Assembly: GCF_964340395.1 (NCBI RefSeq)
Contig: NC_135551.1
Location: 32,011,455 to 32,068,954, forward strand
Reading direction: 5' to 3'
DNA: 57,500 bases
Origin: Glandiceps talaboti
Taxonomy: Eukaryota > Hemichordata > Enteropneusta > Spengelidae
Position 1 is the stretch's first letter. Every line of letters begins with the position of its first letter. Under the pieces are notes generated by a model, which did no database searches, was not told where the DNA came from, and saw only the letters and a list, made by a program, of their open reading frames with translations. The translations under genes were made by a program, and so were the position numbers. This document shows positions 9,057 to 20,776 of the stretch, piece after piece.

Positions 9057-10082
9057 TTACCAATTTCTTCTAGCCATGAAACCGTTGTTTTGACCAAATG
9101 GACATCTTGGGTTTGTTGTGTTACCGGCAGCAATACTAGGCCGTGTTATATTTCTTCCGTCGTTGTAGGACGAGTCTTCAGAACACCGGTGGTGAGCCAT
9201 ACTGTCAGCGTAATTTTCAATTCCACATCGGAATAGTGTTTCGGTCACCATAGTCATGGTAGTACAGTTCAGTGATCCATACTTCGCTACATCTTTGCGG
9301 AAAGTTCAATGATAATATTATAGATTTTATTCTTTACTCTGTACATTTACGATTTTAGTCACTGGAACGTCAGTAATATAGCGATCCACAAAGAAGGGAA
9401 TGCCTAATACATGGGTAAAGGAGCAGAATTTGTGCGGGGCTGAGGAGAGAAATGGGCTACAAAAAATATTTTGGGTGCAAAGGGGGCGGCGTGACAATTT
9501 CGATCGGTCTGAAAAGGGGCGTGCAATATTTTTCTCTTGATTTTTGACAGGGGGACTCGTTAAAAGTGTACGTTTGCATATTGTTTTCGGTTTCGCTGCA
9601 GTATACATTTCATTGACCTATACGTGTATTTTATTATGAGGCATGTGATAGCCAGCAGAACATTTAAAATTAGCTCGCCTAAGGTTATCCTTATTTTGTT
9701 GGATTTTCAATTCCTTTACTGTGAATTAAATGATGACAACAACCAGATAATATTTAGTAAGATCGAGTGAGGTTTTGAAGACGCTGTTCGTTCAAGTGTA
9801 ATGGTTTCAAATTATTGTTTTAAATATGTTATCCCATTATATGTCCCTTTTCCCAAAAAGTGGTGTTTACTATGGGAGGGGACATATCGTCCAATGCCCT
9901 CCCCATACAGTATGCAGCCATCATGGTTATACTGCCCCACCCAAACGAGTCAAGGTAGAGGGGCAAAAACCCTGCTTGCAAAGTATCTTCAAGCATAAGT
10001 TAGAGCTGCACATAATGTTGTTGAAGTCAAATGTTACTGTTACTTTAATGAAGTATATCGATGTATCTTACAACAATGCACA

Positions 10083-10118
<36 letters not shown>

Positions 10119-11698
10119 CGGGGGTCCGACCTATACACTTATAGGGCCTAAAATCTCTGTAGCGTTCGGGGGAGGGCTATTAATATTCTTGAGCGTGTGA
10201 AGTTGGTATCGATCCGATCTTAGGCCGAAGCAACTTTGTAGCAACTGTAAATTGGTAATGAACTTTCTTATACAGTGAATGATTTTGAACGTCGACGTCT
10301 ACGTGATAAGACAAAGCTGTCATTGATTATGACACATATTCACACATTGTCTCTCATGACTGTATCTTTCATAAATCTGTGAACATTTCAAAATCCGAAA
10401 TGTAGAAAAATAATCTAATAAAAAAAAATTACGGATAACTTACCAAACTGACAGATGAACGACTTATCATTTGTACAGATGCCTTTACCAAGTCGAAAGT
10501 TGTGTTTTTGCCTGTAATCGAGTAAAATATTAAGTTACATCTATCTGTGCTTTCTCTGTGCAGTTTTGGTTTCAACCTATTTTGATGATTATCATCATGG
10601 GACATCAGGAAAACTATTTGAAAACTATAACTAAATCACAATGTTTCATTAAACTTGGTTGAACTTCTGTGGAACTAAGTTTGGACCCTTATAGATTGAT
10701 CACAAAGGCCAATTTTGTTGTTACCATAGTGATATATTGGATATGAAATGACGTACTAATAATGAAACTTACATCTTGCAACAGTGCTTGTCATTGTTTG
10801 TGTCGTCGGTTTGTACTTCCGCCACTGATCCATTCAACCATTGAAAGTTGTGTTCAGGCATACGTCGACGACAACCAACCCAATATGAGTTATTTTTCAA
10901 ATCATTCTTTTCCTTCAAATATTGCCCGAGTGCTTTAAAACCATTATCGTTTGACTCGAACGTTGCCAACTGAGCATCTATTCCAAGTGTGTCCTTCAAC
11001 GACTGACAGCAACTCAAGCTGTCGTTCCATGATTGCTTTGTGTTTTGGTTTTTCTTCACTATGACAAATGTGGAGCTGCTAGTATTCCAAAACAAGTCTA
11101 GAGAAAACCAAAAAATACAAAATGTATGGTGTTATAAAGCTAATGTCTCTATATCTACCGGTAATACAGACATAACTACTCAGCCCATTGCATCAAAGAG
11201 AGCGATTCGAAGACAGTTTGAGGTTTTTTGGCAAAGCCGCTAAATCAATGTCAATGATATATGATGAGTTATGAGTAGGATTGAGTAGTTGACTAGTGAG
11301 CCCGAGAAGTTTGCGTGTCGTGAGTTGAAACTCTCTCAACGTAATTCCGTGAGGGTAAATAACTTTTTAATATAATTATACAACAATAATTAAAACACAT
11401 TGAATTGAAGGAGACAAGAAATACATATATGAATAGGAATATTAAAACACAGGTTATACATGTTGTTGAATTGGTTGTTGTTGGTTTTGTTTCAATGCAA
11501 ACTTTTCATAGTTTACTGGGAAGTGTCCTTCAGGTAGACCCTGAAACTTGAAGTGGGTCAACGACACATTATTATTGTATATAACATACCTTCCACGTTC
11601 ATTCGGTTGGGCTGTTTACCAGTCTGAGACATGCCAGGTATTAATAGACACAATAGTATAATAATCCCCATATAGTGTTCAACAAGTGACGTGGCCAT
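9057..11698 (-). CDS. Secreted C-type lectin-like protein (four exons)
   Basis: Exons by eye: 11698-11590, 11097-10773, 10511-10444, 9286-9057. Exon 1 encodes a signal peptide (charged start, then GIIILLCLLIPGMS) and ends at GTATGT. Exon 2 joins in phase 1 and carries the first part of a C-type lectin-like domain, with SWNDSLSCCQSL, AQLATFES, SYWVGCRRR and FQWLNGS. Exon 3 joins in phase 2 and ends the domain with GICTNDKSFICQF. No EPN/QPN or WND calcium motif is visible in the usual place, so sugar binding by the classical route is doubtful. Exon 4 keeps the frame (phase 1) and encodes a cysteine-containing tail with three N-glycosylation sequons and no domain I know. It either stops at TAA 9059-9057 (243 aa), with ATTAAA 50 bp further on, or is spliced at the GTAAGT (9060-9055) covering that stop. 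Exons 1-3 are firm; exon 4 is tentative. Confidence 0.75.
9290..10440. other. Lectin intron 3 region, no other gene seen
   Basis: Between lectin exons 3 and 4. It holds a (GT)n microsatellite at about 10084-10118 next to a G-rich stretch. The minus-strand frame at 9327-9608 has no recognisable domain. Confidence 0.5.
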
Positions 11699-11787
11699 CA
11701 CGCCGCTCCACCTTTATTCGAGATAATCGAAGATAAAATTAATATCTTGTTTTGGATAGCCTTGTCACTTGCAAACTAGCCTGCTCA

Positions 11788-11885
11788 TGTTCACTGCGCT
11801 GTTGTATTATATCGTCAGCTTTGGACTTCCTAGCCCTCGTATCCAAACGCTAGGAGATACGACACCTAACGATGCGTAGTGAACA
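11788..11885. mobile_element. Small foldback element, copy 1
   Basis: Starts TGTTCACTGCGC and ends GCGTAGTGAACA, an imperfect inverted repeat of about 98 bp. Its left arm matches that of the element at 12957-13060 (shared ACTGCGCTGT and ATCGT-AGCT), so the two look like diverged members of one MITE-like family. Confidence 0.55.
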
Positions 11886-12956
11886 AGCTACTCGCAAATT
11901 AAAAGATTTGAATTGGAATGTCGTATGTCACATACGGGGTCGTCGACATAGTATCCGACCAGAGAACTTAAAAACTCTGTCCTTGCTGTCAGCTATATAT
12001 CTCTTTCGATCCCATATAATCGCATCATCGCAATAGAGCCATCACATCCATGGGGTTATACGCGTTCATTCTTTGTCCTGGACAACTGTTTTTTGTTTGT
12101 TTGGTAAATTGTGTTTGCTTGCCTTTTAAACTGTAATTTCGTGTAAACTAATAAAGCAATATCAACCACTGACAACGACGAAAAGGATCTTCTAGTTAAA
12201 TATGTGGCGATCAATAGAATGTGAATATTATACAATGTATGTAACTGTTTTCTGGAAGTGATCCTTGTAAAATCAGGAAGTGCAGACACAAAATAATGTT
12301 GTACAGCAGTTGGAGTGAATTTTACGAGACCAACATAGTACATGTACCTATCACTAATTTGTATAACTAGGACGCGCTTTTTGAAAAGTAAAGTTCAATT
12401 ATCCCTTGTTTGGAAGGCTATCAAATGTTCGTACTGTATGAAGGGCGGAGATAGTGCGTACCAATGCCTATTATTATATAAAGCGAACTTCCCTATGCGA
12501 ACAAAGAATGAGTACCGGTAACAATAGTCAGTTCATGTGACGTTTCTGAATGGTATACTATACCTTAGACTGTAAAAATACACCAAGTCGTTCAGTCTTA
12601 ACCCTTCTTCTCCTTACCTCGTTGATCGATATAGTACATTTCGTATTTTACAGACTAACTATAAATTTGTCGTCAACAAACGCCAGTCTTTTTGTGTTTT
12701 GTGCAATGTTTTAGTGTATGAGTTGGTTCTCGAAATAATATATTATAAAATATAAATATTATAGAATGGTATGATTAACATTTGGGTGTGAAAGTTGTCT
12801 GTCAAGCAGTGCAGAGCCATACAAAAAATTGATTCAAAACAAAAGAATGTTCCTATGTAATCCTTGCGAATCCAGTGATTGATTTAGCGCTAGTGCTGGA
12901 ACGTGAGATTGAGTTATGGGCCTTTGACAGTTTTCAAAAGTAGGGACATGTCCACT

Positions 12957-13060
12957 AACCTGTTTACTGCGCTGTCGAGATAGATCGTTAGCTCGTCTTC
13001 TCCGCGTGCTAATAGGTACGACCACCTTACGATGTATCTCGACAGCGCAGTAAACAGGCA
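12957..13060. mobile_element. Small foldback element, copy 2 (perfect 24-bp arms)
   Basis: The 24 bases at 12959-12982 (CCTGTTTACTGCGCTGTCGA…) are perfectly complementary in inverse order to 13035-13058; the 52-bp centre is also partly self-complementary. I see no clear target duplication. Confidence 0.7.
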
Positions 13061-13960
13061 TCATGGCCACAGAAACACAAGCAGAACTTCCGTGTTCTTG
13101 TCACGACATACGTTCGCTTCAGGTTTACATTCGACTAGTATATTAAACATATACATGTATACAAGTCAGAAATTCTATACTCCAGTCTTTATAGTTCCTT
13201 TTTGACTATTATCTTGGTTAAATCTCAGAACGAGAAAAACATTCAAGTTGGTTCTTTCAATATTCTAATAACGTCACAACTGAAATACACACATGTATGT
13301 TCAACCGACCTGAAAGTTTCACTGGCAGTATGAAGAGAAAGGTAACGTCACAGTTTGTTGGTTTGTTGGTAGAAATATTCACCAAATCGTAGGCAAGTCT
13401 TCAATCTCGACACCTAGTTGTGAAATTCAGCGTAAGCTCATTGACATGGCCTCCAATAATGAATAAGGGTGATATCTAAGCTGGTGGCTAGCATTGTCGT
13501 AGAACTGAATAGGGGAAAGCGATCTGACATCAACAACAGTTGACCTATCATGACCTTTCGTTTCTCACAAACCGAGTTTTCAATTGTTTACCCATAGACA
13601 GTGGAGGGGAAACGTTTATTGCCTGATGTGCACTGTACATTGTTACGTAAATACATTGACTTTCAGACTTTTTTCATGAAAAAAACTTCCAAATTACATT
13701 TAGCACATTTATTTTTTTACATGTAAATAATAATTATTATACAGTTTGGTTTTACATCAATGCACCAATCAATGTACAGTATTTTTGTTTCATATATTTG
13801 TACTGGTATCCTTTCTTCCGAGTATTGAGACTGAAATACAGTATCATTCCTGATTATACAGTATCAATGACATCCTACAATATAATGTCTGTCTGTAATG
13901 GAGTGGTTGAAACACCATTCAATGATTTCAATGAATAAAGGAATTTTACTTGACTGCTAT

Positions 13961-14094
13961 CACTGAACACATTGCCCTTTCCTTCTTTACAAAGGACATT
14001 TCCACCTTCATGTTTGCCCTACATTGTCACTGAACACATTGCCCTTTCCATCTGTACAAAGGACATTGCCACCTTCATGTTTGCCCTACGTTGT
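13961..14094. repeat. Tandem duplication, two ~67-bp units
   Basis: Each unit runs from CACTGAACACATTGCCCTTT to TGTTTGCCCTACNTTGTC; the two differ at a few sites. Confidence 0.8.
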
Positions 14095-14302
14095 CAAAAC
14101 ATTAGATTTAGATATAACACCAGTGCCACTGGTCACAATTGGAATATAAAACATTGTCATTCTATTGTCATTCACTTTTGAAAAATAGCATGTCGTCCTC
14201 CCCTTTGGTAGTTGAAAGACACTAATTCATACAACGGCTATATATTTAAAATAGTCATTGCATTTTCATGGATGTTGTCTTGTATAAAGCATTACTTCAC
14301 TA

Positions 14303-14628
14303 CCATGAATCTACCTCGTACATTATAACACACCTAGATGATTTCCCATCATGCATCTACCTTGTACATTATAACACACCTAGATGATTTCCCATCATGC
14401 ATCTACCTTGTACATTATAACACACCTAGATGATTTCCCATCATGCATCTACCTTGTACAGTATAACACACCTAGATGATTTCCCATCATGCATCTACCT
14501 TGTACAGTATAACACACCTAGATGATTTCCCATCATGCATCTACCTTGTACATTATAACACACCTAGATGATTTCCCATCATGCATCTACCTTGTACAGT
14601 ATAACACACCTAGATTATTTCCCATCAT
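14303..14628. repeat. 46-bp minisatellite, about 7 copies
   Basis: The unit contains ATCTACCTTGTACATTATAA and CACCTAGATGATTTCCCATC. It lies about 70 bp beyond the WARS2 stop codon, in the likely 3' UTR or downstream flank. Confidence 0.9.
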
Positions 14629-14700
14629 TTTAGTCACTATAATTTTACCACCCCTATGACTAAATAATACTATTTTCTATTATCATTTATCAAAAATGAA

Positions 14701-17700
14701 TCAACTAAATCCAACAATCTTTTTAATCTCATTATAATTCTCTTCAGCAAGTGTTCTTGCTTTGTCTGCACCAGTCCTCAATATTCCCTCAATGTAGCCT
14801 TTCTCAGTTTGAAGTCTCTGAATTTCATCTCGTATTGGTGCAAGTTTTTCATTTACAACATCAGCAAGTACATTTTTATACTGAGCTGTTTCCATATCCT
14901 TAGACTGCTCACAAATTTGCTCTGGTGTCAAACCAGTTAATGCACAGTGTATATTGATCATATTAGAAACACCAGGTCTAGTCTCTGGGTCAAAGGTCAC
15001 TGCTGATGTAAAATCTGTCACAGCCTTTCTGATTTTTTTCTGAATATCTTCATAGGAGTCTGTTAGTTCTATTCTACTTAGTGGATTGACATCAGATTTA
15101 CTCATTTTACTCGTTGGATCTCGTAAACTCTTCACTTTTTTTACTTCACCTGTGAAAAAGAAATAAACATTTGTTAAACACATCAAAACTATGGAAAGTT
15201 ATCTGAGTAGATCAAATTTCATGAAATTATCAAAGTGCTTATTTTCCACAACCAATATGTAACATTCATATCACTAGTAAAAGACCTTGTAATCTATCAT
15301 ATAATTACTGTACATTAAAACACATGCAAACTTCTTTATATTATCTATAAATCATTGATATAAAACTTATTGCTAAACTTTTGCTGTGCACTTTTTTACA
15401 GCAAGATGTAACACTTGTTCCTTTAACAGATAGTTACCATCCAAACACTACAGCTGTAATTAGTTAACCCTGACAAAGATATGTTGACGACACACGTTTG
15501 TGTGGAAAACTCATTGAGTAAGAATTCAATATTTTAGCAGCTTTGTTTTTATCCTTTTTAACTGATATCAGATGAAATAATCAGAAAGGCTAAAAATGTA
15601 AATCTTGTGTACTCACTAAACAAATATGCTGGTCTAGGAAAGAATGGTGTGTATATGTTGTTGAAAATTCTAGCTATGTCTTGAGCCAATTCAATATGCT
15701 GGATTTGATCATCACCAACAGGAACATGAGTTGCCCTTAAAATGTAAAAAAAAAAATACCAGTGACAAAACTTGATGACTAATTCAATATTACATATTAG
15801 ACTTGGTATCTTATACAGGTATTATCTAATGACTGGAAATAAAGGAAACTCAGTATGACTGCAGCACAAAGTCAAATTTACACAGTGGTATGTGGAATAG
15901 TACTCTTACTACAGGGTTAACAATATGAAAGACAAAGCTATCATTGTTGAATTTACACAGTGGTATGTGAAATAGTACTCTTACTACAGGGTTAACAATA
16001 TGAAAGACAAAGCTATCATTGTTGAATTTACACAGTGGTATGTGAAATAGTACTCTTACTACAAGGTTAACAATATGAAAGACAAAGCTATCATTGTTGA
16101 ATTTACACAGTGGTATGTGAAATAGTACTCTTACTACAAGGTTAACAATATGAAAGACAAAGCTATCATTGTTGAATTTACACAGTGGTATGTGAAATAG
16201 TACTCTTACTACAAGGTTAACAATATGAAAGACAAAGCTATCATTGTTGAATTTACACAGTGGTATGTGAAATAGTACTCTTACTACAAGGTTAACAATA
16301 TGAAAGACAAAGCTCCTATCATTGTTAAATTTTTAGCCACCTCTCCAACTACAGGTAACATTCAAAATTTGCTGATACCTGCAATCAGCTACAGACACTG
16401 CACAAAGTAGAGAAAATGTTTGGAAAGAGACTATACTTGCAAGTAACAACATGTAAGAATGTACTTAGTCTTTGAGTAAGATGTGAAGCTGGGCTCAGAA
16501 GGTTCAGGATCAAAAGGCATGGTTGACAGTGCTTCTAGTGTGCTGCAAGCCCTAGACAATGCCTTTGGCAACAAGCAATCTGTGGTCACTTTTGAAATAG
16601 CTAGACTAAGAATGTACTTACTTGTAAAGTAGGATATCAGCTGCCATTAATACTGGGTATGTGTATAATCCTAATCCTACACCTTCCTTATTTTTAGCAC
16701 TTTTCACCTGTCAAACAGTTCAAAAAAAGACACAGACATGAATAGTCTGCAATATACAGACATTCATGTCATGCTATCAGCCAGCACTCATGGTTAACAA
16801 GTCTGATAGGGCTTAACAACATGACTTATCTTACAGTCTATGATATGATTACTATAAACTGAAATAGTAATTGCCATCATCTTATATTGAGAATGTATAT
16901 ATCAATGTCAGTAAGCATAGTTGAAAAGTTGCTAGATGGTGTGACAAATTCACACTTAAATCATTTCTTACATTTACCAATATCATTCTACAATACATGG
17001 ATTTGTTGTGATTTTGTATTTACAAAGTGTGAATCTAGTTAATGTAGGTGTTTTCATTAGGAAGTGTGAACCATATAATGTGTCATTCCAACAGGTTGGA
17101 CAAGACTGAGTTAATGTGGGTATTTCAATAGTAGACTGAAGTGTTAGCCATATAATGTGTTATTCCAACAGGTTGGACAAGACTGAGTTAATGTGGGTGT
17201 TTCAATAGTAGACTGAAGTGTTAGCCATATAATGTGTTATTCCAACAGGTTGGACAAGACTGAGTTAATGTGGGTGTTTCAATAGTAGACTGAAGTGTTA
17301 GCCATATAATGTGTCATTCCAACAGGTTTGACAAGGTTACCACATACGTAGCACCTTGTTTACAAAGGAAGCATCAAGGAATAAGTTAAGTTTTAATTTC
17401 ACTTGCATGTCAATGCTTATAATTCAGAGAAGTTGAATGGTACATTCAATTCAAATTTTCACAACATGTGTTCATCCACATTCAAAACATGGAGAAATAT
17501 ATGGGAATAATATGCTGTCAGAGTACAGAGCTCATCCCCATCAAAGTAACAGGAGCCTTGCTTTGCTTTCATACCTGACTTCATTACCTTTCAAAGTAAG
17601 TAATTAAATTTCACCAAAATAGGCACTGGACTAAACATCATGTGCTACTACTCCACTTTCCAGACAATAGCTCAATCTTTATGGATTGTCCGATTGAGTT

Positions 17701-20700
17701 TCCTTCTTACAGACACATAGTGTGATACTGCAGTATTAAGGATCTATATACTTACCTTCCATTGTGGTAAATGATATTATTAAGAATCTATATACTTACC
17801 TTCGATTGTGGTAAGTGGCATTGTCAAGGATCTATATACTTACCTTCCATTGTGGTAAGTGACATTAAGGATATATATACTTACCTTCCATTGTGGTAAG
17901 TGGCATTAAGAATCTATATACTTACCTTCCATTATGGTAAGTGGCATTAAGGATATATATACTTACCTTCCATTGTGGTAAGTGACATTAAGAATCTATA
18001 TACTTACCTTCCATTATGGTAAGTGGCATTAAGGATATATATACTTACCTTCCATTGTGGTAAGTGACATTATTAAGGATCTATATACTTACCTTCCATT
18101 GTGGTAAGTGACATTATTAAGGATATATATACTTACCTTCCATTGTGGTAAGTGGCATTAAGAATCTATATACTTACCTTCCATTATGGTAAGTGGCATT
18201 AAGGATATATATACTTACCTTCCATTGTGGTAAGTGACATTATTAAGGATCTATATACTTACCTTCCATTGAGGTAAGTGGTTCAGTCTTTTCATTGTTG
18301 TGATACATCCCAGTAACCATGCCAACTCAACATGTTGATGAACCTGGAAAGGTGAAAGTTGAAATGAATTCAGTTAACTATACAACCAAGTAGTCAAGGG
18401 CCCAACTGAACCATAGACAGTGTCCCCTCCACTGTCTATGACTGAACCTAGGCATGTCTCAGTGATTGTTGTAGACAATCTAGCATTTCAGTCTACCAGG
18501 CTGTTGTAGACAATCTAGCATTTCAGTCTACCAGGCTGTTGTAGACAATCTAGCATTTCAGTCCAGCAGGCTGTTGTAGACAATCTAGCATTTCAGTCTA
18601 GCAGGCTGTTGTAGACAATCTAGCATTTTAGTCTAGCAGGCTGTTGTAGACAATCTAGCATTTCAGTCTAGCAGGCTGTTGTAGACAATCTAGCATTTCA
18701 GTCCAGCAGGCTGTTGTAGACAATCTAGCATTTCAGTCTAGCAGGCTGTTATAGACAATCTAGCATTTCAGTCTAGCAGGCTGTTGTAGACAATCTAGCA
18801 TTTCAGTCCAGCAGGCTGTTGTAGACAATCTAGCATTTCAGTCTAGCAGGCTGTTGTAGACAATCTAGCATTTCAGTCTAGCAGGCTGTTGTAGACAATC
18901 TAGCATTTCAGTCTAGCAGGCTGTTATAGACAATCTAGCATTTCAGTCTAGCAGGCTGTTGTAGACAATCTAGCATTTCAGTCCAGCAGGCTGTTGTAGA
19001 CATTCTAGCATTTCAGTCTAGCAGGCTGTTGTAGACAATCTAGCATTTCAGTCTATCAGGCTGTTGTAGACAATCTAGCATTTCAGTCTAGCAGGCTGTT
19101 GTAGACAATCTAGCATTTCAGTCTATCAGGCTGTTGTAGACAATCTAGCATTTCAGTCTAGCAGGCTGTTGTAGACAATCTAGCATTTCAGTCTATCAGG
19201 CTGTTGTAGACAATCTAGCATTTCAGTCTATCAGGCTGTTGTAGACAATCTAGCATTTCAGTCTATCAGGCTGTTGTAGACAATCTAGCATTTCAGTCTA
19301 GCAGGCTGTTGTAGACAATCTAGCATTTCAGTCTATCAGGCTGTTGTAGACAATCTAGCATTTCAGTCTTGCAGGCTGTTGTAGACAATCTAACATTTCA
19401 GTCTAGCAGGCTGTTGTAGACAATCTAGCATTTCAGTCTAGCAGGCTGTTGTAGACAATCTAGCATTTCAGTCTAGCAGGCTGTTGTAGACAATCTAGCA
19501 TTTCAGTCTAGCAGGCTGTTGTAGACAATCTAACATTTCAGTCTAGCAGGCTGTTGTAGACAATCTAGCATTTCAGTCCAGCAGGCTGTTGTAGACAATC
19601 TAGCATTTCAGTCTAGCAGGCTGTTGTAGACAATCTAGCATTTCAGTCTAGCAGGCTGTTGTAGACAATCTAGCATTTCAGTCTATCAGGCTGTTGTAGA
19701 CAATCTAGCATTTCAGTCTAGCAGGCTGTTGTAGACAATCTAGCATTTCAGTCCAGCAGGCTGTTGTAGACAATCTAGCATTTCAGTCTAGCAGGCTGTT
19801 GTAGACAACCTAGCATTTCAGTCTAGCAGGCTGTTGTAGACAATCTAGCATTTCAGTCTAGCAGGCTGTTGTAGACAATCTAGCATTTCAGTCTACCAGG
19901 CTGTTGTAGACAATCTAGCATTTCAGTCTAGCAGGCTGTTGTAGACATTCTAGCATTTCAGTCTAGCAGGCTGTTGTAGACAATCTAGCATATCAATGTA
20001 TATGTATCAAATAAAATCTACCATGTCGTACTTTACGTAAGATTTTCACAAATGTTTGGAATTTATTTAAAATACTTACAGTTGACTGCTGGAAAAGAAT
20101 AGTCTTGTTAGGATCAATACCGGAAGCCAGAAGACATGCCACCATGTCATAAATATTTTGTCTCAGTCTGTTTGGTTCTTGAGGTACTGTTATTGAGTGC
20201 ATATCAACAACACAGAAGATAACTTCATCTTGTTGGCTGTTTTCTTGGAGTTTGACCCAGTTTGTAATTGCACCTAGATAATTGCCAATATGTGGTATAC
20301 CTGTTGGTTGTATGCCAGAGAAGATCCTTCTGGGATAACTGTCTGCCTATAATCACAGATAGTGTTGGTCAATGCAATGCAAATTTAGATGTTTTCAAAC
20401 AGATACCAGTAAAAAGGTTTGTGAATTAACATTACTCATCATGTGATGTTCTGAATGCTTTCATTGATCTATTTCTTTAGTTTGACACTTCCTCTGCCCC
20501 AATGCACCATCCCATCTCAATCTTGCCTTGTCATACCACGACAAACTTTCATCATAATAACATTAGTTTTGTATTTAAAAAGGTAGCCATGATCACATAC
20601 ATGTACATGAAATGATGACTACAATAGAAGGTACACGCTCCCATGTTTGGTATCTATGAACAATTTGACGTACAGACAAAAGAAGTCATTGAGTTCACAT

Positions 20701-20709
20701 ACCCTTTCC

Positions 20710-20776
<67 letters not shown>

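Larger units (their letters stand above)
11699..14302. other. Spacer between the lectin and WARS2 genes
   Basis: AT-rich DNA upstream of the lectin and downstream of WARS2 (both minus strand). No ORF with a recognisable domain. It carries two related foldback elements (11788-11885, 12957-13060) and a 67-bp tandem duplication (13961-14094). The WARS2 3' UTR must lie in its right part; I did not find a convincing poly(A) signal. Confidence 0.5.

Noticed and set aside
9327-9608. 93-codon minus-strand frame between lectin exons.
   Set aside because: No signal peptide, domain or splice sites matching the lectin phases.
18468-19990. Regular array resembling CRISPR direct repeats.
   Set aside because: Units are contiguous with no spacers, it lies in a eukaryotic intron, and no cas genes are present.
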